49,925 nucleotides of DNA. Origin: CBFGTV01 sp965652145 (GTDB taxonomy: Bacteria > Bacillota > Clostridia > Peptostreptococcales > Natronincolaceae). Numbering within the stretch: position 1 is the stretch's first letter; every line of letters begins with the position of its first letter. Below are positions 41,578 to 47,977 of this stretch, piece after piece. The stretch spans positions 1 to 49,925 of the forward strand of contig CBFGTV010000020.1 in assembly GCA_965652145.1 (NCBI GenBank). The letters run 5' to 3'. The translations under genes and the position numbers were made by a program. The notes beneath the pieces were generated by a model. That model ran no database searches, was not told the DNA's origin, and worked only from the letters and a program-made list of their open reading frames with translations.

Positions 41578-41829
41578 ATGTATCAAAATTATAGCAACCC
41601 ATACTTTCCGCCTCTGATGCCGGGGCCGGGCCATTACGGAATCTATCCCATTCCCTTTATGCCCCCCTGTGTCAGGCTGGCTAATGCCTATGTTCCTTAT
41701 CAATGCTATACTCATGCTTTTCCAATTGATGAAGCTCTCTGTAAAGGAACGCTATTTCCAGAGCTTTATATGCCCTATGTCGCAGAGAAAAAGGAGGATA
41801 AAAAATGTCCGATCGAACAACCATGCTAA
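41578..41829 (+). CDS. cotJA: Spore coat-associated protein CotJA
   Basis: An 83-aa Pro/Tyr-rich protein, beginning MYQNYSNPYFPPLMPGPGHY, with LANAYVPYQCYTHAFPIDEALCKGTLFPELYMPY, the CotJA hallmark (A.aYVp.Q.y...f...eAL..GTlFPeLy.Py; shown only in part). It is part of the inner spore coat, recruited with CotJB and CotJC. AAGGAGGAAGG stands before ATG 41578. It overlaps cotJB by 25 bases. The 272 bases upstream show no confident sigma-A promoter; a sporulation sigma-E promoter is expected from other species but was not convincingly identified. Confidence 0.92.
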   Translation: MYQNYSNPYFPPLMPGPGHYGIYPIPFMPPCVRLANAYVPYQCYTHAFPIDEALCKGTLFPELYMPYVAEKKEDKKCPIEQPC

Positions 41830-42065
41830 AACAAATTCAAGCAGTGGAATTTGCTGCTTTGGAACTAAATCTTTATTTAAACACTCATCGAGATGATCAA
41901 AGGGCCCTCATGGAATTCAATCAGCAGGCAAATCACCTGGCCATGCTGAAGCAACAATATGAAATGCAGTATGGCCCCTTACTAAACTTTGGATTTTCTC
42001 AAGGCGGATATTTTTGGAATTGGCTTGACAGCCCGTGGCCATGGGAAGAAGGATATTATTCTTAA
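41805..42065 (+). CDS. cotJB: Spore coat protein CotJB
   Basis: An 86-aa protein matching CotJB: LKQIQAVEFAALELNLYLNT near the start, HRDDQRALMEFNQQANHLA, and a Trp/Gly-rich C-terminus (GGYFWNWLDSPWPWEEGY). It is a small coat component between cotJA and cotJC in the same operon. GGAGG precedes ATG 41805 by 8 bases. Start and stop positions show classic overlapping organisation with cotJA and a 15-base gap to cotJC. Confidence 0.92.
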   Translation: MSDRTTMLKQIQAVEFAALELNLYLNTHRDDQRALMEFNQQANHLAMLKQQYEMQYGPLLNFGFSQGGYFWNWLDSPWPWEEGYYS

Positions 42066-42080
42066 GAAGGAGGAAAGAGA

Positions 42081-42653
42081 ATGTGGATTTATGAAAAAAA
42101 GCTACAGTATCCCGTTAGAATTAATCAATGCGATATTAGAATGGCAAAATATTTATTGACTCAATACGGCGGGCCCGACGGTGAGCTTTCGGCCTCTATG
42201 CGTTATTTAAACCAACGATATACGATTCCCACCAACGAAGCAAAGGGATTACTTAACGATATTGGTACAGAAGAACTAGCCCATGTCGAAATTATCTGTA
42301 CCATGATTTATCAGTTAACTAAAGATGCCAGCCCACAGCAAATGGAGGCAGCAGGCCTGGGGGGAAATTATGCCATCAGAGATAACGCCCTGTTCCCAAC
42401 AGATTCAAATGGTGTTCCCTGGACAGTCACATATTTCCAAGCCCATGCCGACCCCATAACCGACTTACATGAAGATATGGCCGCAGAGCAAAAAGCCCGG
42501 TCAGTCTATGAGCATTTACTGAAAATGACCGATGACCCCGGTATGAAGGATGTATTACAGTTTTTAAGGGAAAGGGAAATCGTACATTATCAAAGGTTTG
42601 GCGAAGCCCTTCGGATTGTTCAGGAGTACCAGGAAAGTAAAAAGTTCTATTAA
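42081..42653 (+). CDS. cotJC: Spore coat manganese-catalase-like protein CotJC
   Basis: A 190-aa ferritin-like protein of the CotJC/Mn-catalase family. Four helices carry the di-metal ligands: LLTQYGGPDGELSASMRYLN, IGTEELAHVEIICTMIYQLT (E..H), DLHEDMAAEQKARSVYEHLL (E..a..E) and LREREIVHYQRFGEAL (E..H). It is associated with the spore coat and probably detoxifies peroxide. GGAGG precedes ATG 42081. The operon ends at the terminator just downstream. This is the strongest evidence in the window that the host forms endospores. Confidence 0.95.
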   Translation: MWIYEKKLQYPVRINQCDIRMAKYLLTQYGGPDGELSASMRYLNQRYTIPTNEAKGLLNDIGTEELAHVEIICTMIYQLTKDASPQQMEAAGLGGNYAIRDNALFPTDSNGVPWTVTYFQAHADPITDLHEDMAAEQKARSVYEHLLKMTDDPGMKDVLQFLREREIVHYQRFGEALRIVQEYQESKKFY

Positions 42654-42655
42654 TG

Positions 42656-42690
42656 ACAAGACCAGAATTTTTCTGGTCTTGTTTGTTGTT
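42656..42690 (+). terminator. Rho-independent terminator of the cotJ operon
   Basis: ACAAGACCAG (42656-42665) and CTGGTCTTGT (42673-42682) form a perfect 10-bp stem with a 7-base loop and a T-rich tail. Confidence 0.88.
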
Positions 42691-42825
42691 AATATTTTAA
42701 AAGAATAGCTAAGTTTTTGAGGTTTCGAGGGAGAAATTACAGCCATATTATTACCGAAATTATTGCTTTACTATATAGATACTAGAGAATTTCTCAGAAC
42801 AGCCAAAAGAGTCAATCTTAGCCAG

Positions 42826-43635
42826 TTACACCTCCACATCCACATGTTGTCCTTTGGACAGATTACTGGATACCTTTGATTTAGCTATATTTTGGGGGGA
42901 TTGTGTCTGTGTAGTGTTAGGATTTCCTGTATTCTTAGCTGTTTCGGTTGTAGTTTCTCCAACTTCTAAATCCAATAGACGTTCTTTTTGACTGATTATA
43001 CCATTCTTATCTGTGTATTCTTCATCCTTTCTTTCATTTTCTTCTCTGGATTTTTCTAATGTCGCACCAATGTCAGATATTTTATCCATCATGTCAGCGG
43101 AGGCATTATTAATACGATCATTCAATTTTTTAAGCTCAGCCTCTTTACTCTCCGTTGAGCCTCCTCTACCTTTATCCATCTTAATTTCGCTCTCTAACAC
43201 ACCGGCTTTACCTTCCATGTTGGTTTTCGTAGACTGAACTGTTTTTACCTGCTTCATCGAAGCATCGGCGCTTATAATTCCCTGCACGGTGGTTGTCCCT
43301 ATGACATTAAATTCTTGCTTGTCGCTATTCCTTTGGACTGTTTCTTGTTTTTCCGCTTTAGCGGTGGATTTCTTCCACCTTTCTTGCTGAATTTCCATTT
43401 TTCTTTGTGACATCTGTCTATTCAGATCTAGAAGCTGTTGCTGCAATTCTTTTCGAATGTTCATTTTTTCTTCCATAGACATTTCCTCATTATTGGAAAG
43501 GTTTTGTAACTGCTGCTGTACATTTTCGATTTGTTTCTGAATAGATTTTAGTTGGCTGTCCTGATTTGTGTTGTTTGCATTCTGCATCTGACTATAATTA
43601 GCAGCATTAATTCCTGTACCATTTGTAATTTTCAT
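42826..43635 (-). CDS. FlxA-like coiled-coil protein
   Basis: A 269-aa hydrophilic protein without signal peptide or membrane helix. Residues about 25-85 form a Gln/Glu-rich coiled coil (LKSIQKQIENVQQQLQNLSN, then EEMSMEEKMNIRKELQQQLL) matching the FlxA-like family, in which 'LS.nEelS.eEK...rk.LQ.qi..L..qi' is typical. The rest is Thr/Asn/Lys-rich and repetitive, with further helix near 165-205. The family occurs near motility genes in some genomes, but its biochemical role is not known. AGGAGG precedes ATG 43635. It stands alone here, flanked by AT-rich gaps. Confidence 0.78.
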   Translation of the reverse strand: MKITNGTGINAANYSQMQNANNTNQDSQLKSIQKQIENVQQQLQNLSNNEEMSMEEKMNIRKELQQQLLDLNRQMSQRKMEIQQERWKKSTAKAEKQETVQRNSDKQEFNVIGTTTVQGIISADASMKQVKTVQSTKTNMEGKAGVLESEIKMDKGRGGSTESKEAELKKLNDRINNASADMMDKISDIGATLEKSREENERKDEEYTDKNGIISQKERLLDLEVGETTTETAKNTGNPNTTQTQSPQNIAKSKVSSNLSKGQHVDVEV

Positions 43636-43714
43636 AATAAAATCCTCCTAATATATTATTTACATGTGTTATCCTTTAGCTTTTTATAATAGTTCGCCTG
43701 AAAAAGGCAAACTA

Positions 43715-44968
43715 TTATAGAACTTCTTTAATAATCCATTGAACGATTTTTGTTACTGCATCATATTGATTCCCGTAGGCTATCTGTGAAGTACCTCCGG
43801 AAAGCTTACTGCAATCCACATAAATGGAATCCATTCCGCTGCCCCAATGTGGGATTTTTTCGTAACCATTGATTCCTATGTAAAATTCATTGCCGTACAC
43901 TCCCTTCAAATTTAATAAACTCATAAATTGTTCATTATTGATATAAAGATTTTCTTCGTCATAGTAAATTGCATTATTCAGCTCGCTAACGTCATCGATC
44001 AATATTTTGGGTTCATATACTTGAAACACAGTTATTTTTTCATGCATCGTATAGCTTGGATAAGATATTGATTTTAGAAGATAGATTCCGGATATAACTG
44101 TCAATAAACAGCAACCGATTAGTATCATCCCAACCTCTTTTTTATAAGGTTTATATTGAATAATTCTTATAATTCTTTCTTTAAAAAAGCCATAATCTCT
44201 TTTTTCGATTAAAGCGGGAAATAAATTTATCTCTTTTCCTGCAAGTAATTGCATACTCTTTAAAAGCAGTTGTCCGTAGGCATAAGGTTTGCACCCACTC
44301 CTCTGAATTGCTACTCTGTCGCAGATGTCTTCCATATCCTGTTTGAAATATGGCAGACATACATATATCAGCGGATTGAACCAGAAAACTATTTTCAGCA
44401 CATCCCAAAACGCATAAAACCACAAATGTCCCAATTTGATATGTGTTTCTTCATGTTGTAGTATTATCTCTAATTCCTTACTGGAATAGTTTTTATATAA
44501 TAAATCCGGAAGGATAATTCCCGGTTTTAATAGTCCGCTAGAGAATGGAGTAATATTTGATTCACATATCCCCATTAAACTGACTCTCTTCATGCTCCTT
44601 ATGGCTTTTCTGAATTCCTTGCGCTGCCTGACAATGTATATTGCAACTATAATGACGCCAATCAAGTAAATATAACCTATAAAAAGACGGGAAGCGCATA
44701 CATCCTTCCACCAGCCGAACCACTTTAATGCGAAAGGATTCTCATCAAAAACCTTAAGGGTTCCCCCAAACAATGTCAACGGCATAATACTCCATAATGC
44801 TCCCTTTAAGAGTATCTTTCTACGAAAAGCCGTATACCGCAATAGCATAATAACAAGCAGCAGGAATAAGGATAGCAGTGCGCACCTTCCGGCCTTCAAG
44901 GTAAAATAAGCAGTTGAAAAGTTAAGCAATTCTGGTATGTTATAGAGCAAAGATTTGCCGATCGTCAT
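43715..44968 (-). CDS. BlaR1/MecR1-like M56 membrane metallopeptidase
   Basis: A 417-aa protein with four N-terminal membrane helices (near 13-40, 50-70, 97-117, 290-310) and the zinc motif ILQHEETHIKLGHLWFYAF (HExxH near residue 172) followed by FWFNPLIY, the M56 signature. The C-terminal outer domain is about 110 residues, too short for the penicillin-binding domain of true BlaR1, so the sensed signal is probably not a beta-lactam bound in that way. It overlaps the blaI stop by 4 bases. The pair forms a sensor-protease that cleaves the BlaI repressor. Confidence 0.88.
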   Translation of the reverse strand: MTIGKSLLYNIPELLNFSTAYFTLKAGRCALLSLFLLLVIMLLRYTAFRRKILLKGALWSIMPLTLFGGTLKVFDENPFALKWFGWWKDVCASRLFIGYIYLIGVIIVAIYIVRQRKEFRKAIRSMKRVSLMGICESNITPFSSGLLKPGIILPDLLYKNYSSKELEIILQHEETHIKLGHLWFYAFWDVLKIVFWFNPLIYVCLPYFKQDMEDICDRVAIQRSGCKPYAYGQLLLKSMQLLAGKEINLFPALIEKRDYGFFKERIIRIIQYKPYKKEVGMILIGCCLLTVISGIYLLKSISYPSYTMHEKITVFQVYEPKILIDDVSELNNAIYYDEENLYINNEQFMSLLNLKGVYGNEFYIGINGYEKIPHWGSGMDSIYVDCSKLSGGTSQIAYGNQYDAVTKIVQWIIKEVL

Positions 44969-45357
44969 TTTTCCTGTTCCTTACTTTTCTCCAGAATTTC
45001 TGATATTTCCTGTATCTGCTCCTCGGTTAACGTCAAAGTCTGCATAAGCGTTGCCACTGCGTCTGCTCCGTTTCCGGAAAAATAGCTTTCTATAAAGTGT
45101 TGGCTTTTCCCTTTTAGACATTCTTCTTTGGTTTTAACAGGGAAATAATGATAAATTCTGGAATCCTTCTCATCTATCGTATAATCCAATATATTCTTCT
45201 GGCATAACCGATTTATCATAACCCTGACTGTTTTTTTGCTAATGTCCTTTTTTTTCTGTAATGTTTCTATTACCTCGGCCGATGTCATAGAACGGTTAGT
45301 TTGCCAAAACAACTCCATAATAAGCCACTCATTTTCACTTGGTGTTATTGCTTTCAT
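44965..45357 (-). CDS. BlaI/MecI/CopY-family transcriptional repressor
   Basis: A 130-aa winged-helix repressor: ITPSENEWLIMELFWQTNRS at the start, MTSAEVIETLQKKKDISKKT and VRVMINRLCQKNILDYTID form the HTH and recognition helix, and the C-terminal helix serves dimerisation. The start ATG 45357 has GGAGGG 6 bases upstream; the longer ATG 45372 option contains that site. It probably represses its own operon and the divergent promoter at 45455. Proteolysis by the adjacent BlaR1-like protein would relieve repression. Confidence 0.9.
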   Translation of the reverse strand: MKAITPSENEWLIMELFWQTNRSMTSAEVIETLQKKKDISKKTVRVMINRLCQKNILDYTIDEKDSRIYHYFPVKTKEECLKGKSQHFIESYFSGNGADAVATLMQTLTLTEEQIQEISEILEKSKEQEK

Positions 45358-45376
45358 ATTATCCCTCCACATATCT

Positions 45377-45404
45377 ATTATAATTATCGGATAACAAGTG
45401 TAAA
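45377..45404 (-). promoter_or_regulatory. Promoter of blaI-blaR1
   Basis: On the - strand TTTACA (45404-45399), a 16-base spacer and TATAAT (45382-45377), immediately upstream of the blaI ribosome site. Confidence 0.65.
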
Positions 45405-45454
45405 TCTTAACCCTTTTTCAAATTTTAAACTGTTAAATTTTTTTCATATATTTC

Positions 45455-45485
45455 TTGACAATGCATAGTTAAAGTATACACTGTA
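45455..45485 (+). promoter_or_regulatory. Divergent promoter with BlaI-type operator TACACTGTA
   Basis: TTGACA (45455-45460), a 16-base spacer and TACACT (45477-45482). The dyad TACA-C-TGTA (45477-45485) overlaps the -10 box and resembles the TACAnnTGTA core bound by BlaI/MecI/CopY repressors, with a one-base centre. Confidence 0.55.
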
Positions 45486-45492
45486 GCGGAGG

Positions 45493-45523
45493 AAAGATGG
45501 GTATAATTTAGCCATCTTTTTTT
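45493..45523 (+). terminator. Terminator directly after the divergent promoter
   Basis: AAAGATGG and CCATCTTT with an 11-base loop and a T-run. The stem contains a ribosome site (GGAGGAAAG just before) and a four-codon frame ATG GGT ATA ATT TAG (45497-45511). From 45524 to 45715 no gene is seen, only an inverted repeat GGGTAGTT/AACTACCC (45592-45618). Confidence 0.7.
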
Positions 45524-45591
45524 GGGGGCTATTTCCCGACAACCCCTTGTTTGCTGTATTTTTTTAGTGCTCTTAAATAGTGAATTTGTAT

Positions 45592-45618
45592 GGGTAGTTA
45601 ATTTCTAAAAAACTACCC
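45592..45618 (+). repeat. Inverted repeat GGGTAGTT/AACTACCC
   Basis: An 8-bp dyad with an 11-base loop (45592-45599 and 45611-45618) in a gene-free stretch. A related ACTACCC motif followed by TTTAAG recurs near 45690, and a GGGTAGTTT palindrome lies at 49877-49901. It may be a decayed mobile-element end. Confidence 0.45.
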
Positions 45619-45715
45619 TTAAGACGATAGTGAATAAGCGGCTCGTTCAGGCTTTGCAGGCGATTATTGTATAAAAGTTATTAATTACTACCCTTTAAGC
45701 AATCCCATCCTTTGC

Positions 45716-46654
45716 CTATTCAACCCATTCAATCACGACCAGCTTGTTAACTGTTTTTCCATCTGAACTCCATATAATAACGTTATTATTGTCTATGCTG
45801 TATGTTTTACTTTTTTGTGAAATAAAATCAGAATATACTATTTCTTCATAACGTTGATGTTCTCCAGAAATTGAGTTGAAAAAGTAATTTATTTTATTAT
45901 AGCAGACATATATACTACTATCAGCTGTTATTGTAAATTCCAAGAGTTTCTTCTGTTCAGATGCTCTTTGAACACTTTTTTCAACTGTTAGCATAGAATT
46001 CTCTACCTTAACAAGCTTTCCGCTAAGGTAACTTGGTGTTTCGATAAACGCCTGAACAAGTTCTCCATTTTCCACTATTATTTTTTTGGGGAATAGTACA
46101 AACAAATCAGTATTAGTAACAAGTAAAACGCTAAAGGCGATGATTCCGGAAACAGTTACCAAGATAACCATAGAAGTCAGAAAAGATAAGCTTGATTTTG
46201 ACTTTTCCTTTATAAACTTAAATAGCAGATAACCGATTATAGTTCCAAGGGTATTGAGAATTAGATCATTAATATCAGTGCTTCCCAAACCAAAGATAAA
46301 CTGAACTGTTTCGATAGATGCACTTAAAAGGAAGCCGCCTAAAAAAATATCCCTGCTGCTTTTTCTTTTTAATATAACGGGCAGTAGTAGTCCCAGGGGA
46401 ATGAAAATAATGATGTTTCCGAGAACTATCTCCAATATTCGCCCTGTTGATATGTTATTACTTATCATTTTATAAATTGGTACAAAAGGAATTATATTAA
46501 TACATCTTTCACTTGCACCTATGGCAGCAAACAAATTATATAAGCTTGCCTGCTTGAAAAGTGTGATACGTAATAAAAGCGCAATATAAATTGTAAATAG
46601 TCCATAAATGCTATAAAGCAAGATCTTTTCTTTTGTGCTATTTTTATTCTCCAT
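45716..46654 (-). CDS. VanZ-family membrane protein with C-terminal extension
   Basis: A 312-aa protein. The N-terminal about 155 residues are a VanZ domain with four to five helices and the family signatures INIIPFVPIYKM, NIIIFIPLGLLLPVI, SIETVQFIFGLGSTDINDLI and LNTLGTIIGY. A further helix near 160-182 is followed by about 125 residues of extracytoplasmic beta-rich sequence of unknown type. VanZ proteins confer low-level teicoplanin or lipoglycopeptide resistance in some hosts, while many are uncharacterised. The gene is flanked by a remnant of a histidine kinase and by blaI-blaR1, so it lies in a resistance-like neighbourhood. Confidence 0.87.
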   Translation of the reverse strand: MENKNSTKEKILLYSIYGLFTIYIALLLRITLFKQASLYNLFAAIGASERCINIIPFVPIYKMISNNISTGRILEIVLGNIIIFIPLGLLLPVILKRKSSRDIFLGGFLLSASIETVQFIFGLGSTDINDLILNTLGTIIGYLLFKFIKEKSKSSLSFLTSMVILVTVSGIIAFSVLLVTNTDLFVLFPKKIIVENGELVQAFIETPSYLSGKLVKVENSMLTVEKSVQRASEQKKLLEFTITADSSIYVCYNKINYFFNSISGEHQRYEEIVYSDFISQKSKTYSIDNNNVIIWSSDGKTVNKLVVIEWVE

Positions 46655-46692
46655 ATACCTTGAATTCCTCCATCTGTAGATTGTTTTAATAT

Positions 46693-46736
46693 AACGGTTA
46701 ATTTATTTAGATTATACTAAATAAAAGTAAACCGTT
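46693..46736 (-). promoter_or_regulatory. Long dyad over the vanZ promoter region
   Basis: AACGGTT (46693-46699) and AACCGTT (46730-46736) are the outer arms of an imperfect palindrome that continues inward with TTTATTTAG and CTAAATAAA around ATTATA (46711-46716), which is TATAAT on the - strand. It is a candidate operator covering a vanZ -10 box; no good -35 is visible. Confidence 0.5.
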
Positions 46737-46781
46737 TGTTTTTTATTTCTGTCGAAAAATTTATTTTTTCCTTATTTTTTT

Positions 46782-46868
46782 CTAATGATTATTAACGAGA
46801 GGCAAGGTAATAGTGAAGATGGACGTTTCATCTACACTATCTATGTATAGCTCATTGTTCCAGTAGCT
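46782..46868 (-). pseudogene. C-terminal remnant of a sensor histidine kinase
   Basis: Read on the - strand, 28 codons end with SIFTITLPLVNNH and a stop at 46784-46782, preceded by NNELYIDSVDE. This is the final strand pair of a HATPase_c domain (normally 'g.el.v.s..g.GS.Ft..LPl'). The frame is closed upstream by TGA at 46871-46869, so only the last 30 or so residues survive. The rest of 46655-47001 holds no gene; it has a short dyad CAACTG/CAGTTG near 46910-46924 and TATAAT at 46969-46974 before the XRE gene. Confidence 0.55.
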
Positions 46869-47001
46869 TCAAGAAATTTTAAGAATTAAAGTCGCTTGAA
46901 ATTAAACTTGCAACTGACAGTTGCGGGAATTCCAGGCCTATTTGGTAGAATGCAACCAACCATTGTACTATAATTAAATAAACAAGAAAGGGGGGTTACC
47001 A

Positions 47002-47529
47002 ATGAAGTTTGGAGAAAAGCTACAATTTTTAAGGAAAACGAAGGGTATGTCGCAAGAACAACTGGCAGCTCAGTTAGCAGTATCGAGGCAAGCTGTTTCA
47101 AAATGGGAATTAGGTGAATCATTACCTGATACTAATAAAATAATATTGATTAGCAAGATTTTAGGAGTTACAACTGACTATCTACTTAATGAAGGTATGG
47201 ATAACAAAGTTATGGAGGAAACTTCTATACATCAGAAAGGTGAGTCGACAATTAATTTTGTATCTAATCTTATTAAGAAAAGAGGATATATTGCTGGCTA
47301 TATTTTTTCTATGTATGCAGCCCTGGTTTTTTTGCTGTCGGGCTTTGCATATTTCGCATTCAAAAATATGCTAATGCCGCCGGAGGGATTCGGGATTACC
47401 TTTCTTGATTTACCGTTGCAAATGAAGCTACCGCTATATTTTACAAACTTAATTTGTATGATAGCTGCCATAATATTTATTGTCGGTATAGCATCTGCCG
47501 TATATTTTAAGAAGAAACATAATGACTAA
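47002..47529 (+). CDS. XRE-family transcriptional regulator with C-terminal membrane helices
   Basis: A 175-aa protein. Residues 2-64 form an XRE/Cro-type HTH (GEKLQFLRKTKGMSQEQLAA, VSRQAVSKWELGESLPD, LGVTTDYLLNE). The remainder has two hydrophobic helices, near 92-116 and 137-167, separated by an outer loop. Membrane-tethered HTH proteins of this type are common in Firmicutes and usually regulate adjacent exporters or stress genes. AAGGGGGG precedes ATG 47002. The gene may regulate the ABC-F gene downstream or the kinase system of which only a remnant is left; no evidence distinguishes these. Confidence 0.88.
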   Translation: MKFGEKLQFLRKTKGMSQEQLAAQLAVSRQAVSKWELGESLPDTNKIILISKILGVTTDYLLNEGMDNKVMEETSIHQKGESTINFVSNLIKKRGYIAGYIFSMYAALVFLLSGFAYFAFKNMLMPPEGFGITFLDLPLQMKLPLYFTNLICMIAAIIFIVGIASAVYFKKKHND

Positions 47530-47611
47530 TTCCAGATCAATGTCTGCAATGATTGTAGGTATTTTAATTGAGATAGGGGAAGCCAGGTATATGCCAAAAA
47601 ACTGGAATCGA

Positions 47612-47640
47612 TTGACAACTCAAATTATTTTTCATATAAT
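47612..47640 (+). promoter_or_regulatory. Consensus promoter of the ABC-F transcript
   Basis: TTGACA (47612-47617), an exact 17-base spacer and TATAAT (47635-47640). Both hexamers are perfect sigma-A consensus. Confidence 0.85.
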
Positions 47641-47647
47641 AGGTAAA

Positions 47648-47977
47648 GAGTATTAGTGAAAGGATGCAGTCAAAGGACTGCAAATGGGAATGATCAGATG
47701 AATGCTTCGCTAAGATGGATCACATTTGAATCTGTAATGACAGCAAATTTACCCGTTTACGGGAGAGGTGCGTCCATTTTTAAGATTCAAGCTGCAAAGA
47801 TCCGATTAGAGAAGGTTCCAAATCTGTCAATATGACTTAAGAATTGATAATACTTTATGTTGACTTATATAGAACCCAAGGCTAATTGGCCGTGGGTTTT
47901 TTGTGTTTCCTAGTCGGATCAAGGGTGCGGAAGGACGCGTTGCAGCTAATTACTATTGCAAAGCGAGGAGACTGACT
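47648..47977 (+). promoter_or_regulatory. 330-nt attenuator-like leader of the ABC-F gene
   Basis: The leader holds a hairpin TGCAGTC/GACTGCA (near 47665-47682) and a possible 45-codon upstream frame (ATG 47698 to TGA 47835, starting MNASLRWITFESVM; weak ribosome site). It also has an intrinsic terminator at 47873-47903: AACCCA and GGC pair with GCC and TGGGTT, followed by six T. GAGGAG then leads to ATG 47978. Long leaders with a terminator are characteristic of antibiotic-inducible ABC-F genes regulated by ribosome stalling. Confidence 0.6.
47873..47903 (+). terminator. Intrinsic terminator within the ABC-F leader
   Basis: AACCCA-A-GGC, loop TAATTG, GCC-G-TGGGTT then TTTTTT, located 75 bases before the start codon. 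It could end leader transcripts unless antitermination occurs. Confidence 0.8.

Noticed and set aside
45600..45715. Coding remnant (NKRLVQALQAIIV) in the gap beside vanZ
   Set aside because: The frame is too short, with no start or ribosome site. The resemblance to mobile-element proteins is too vague to support.
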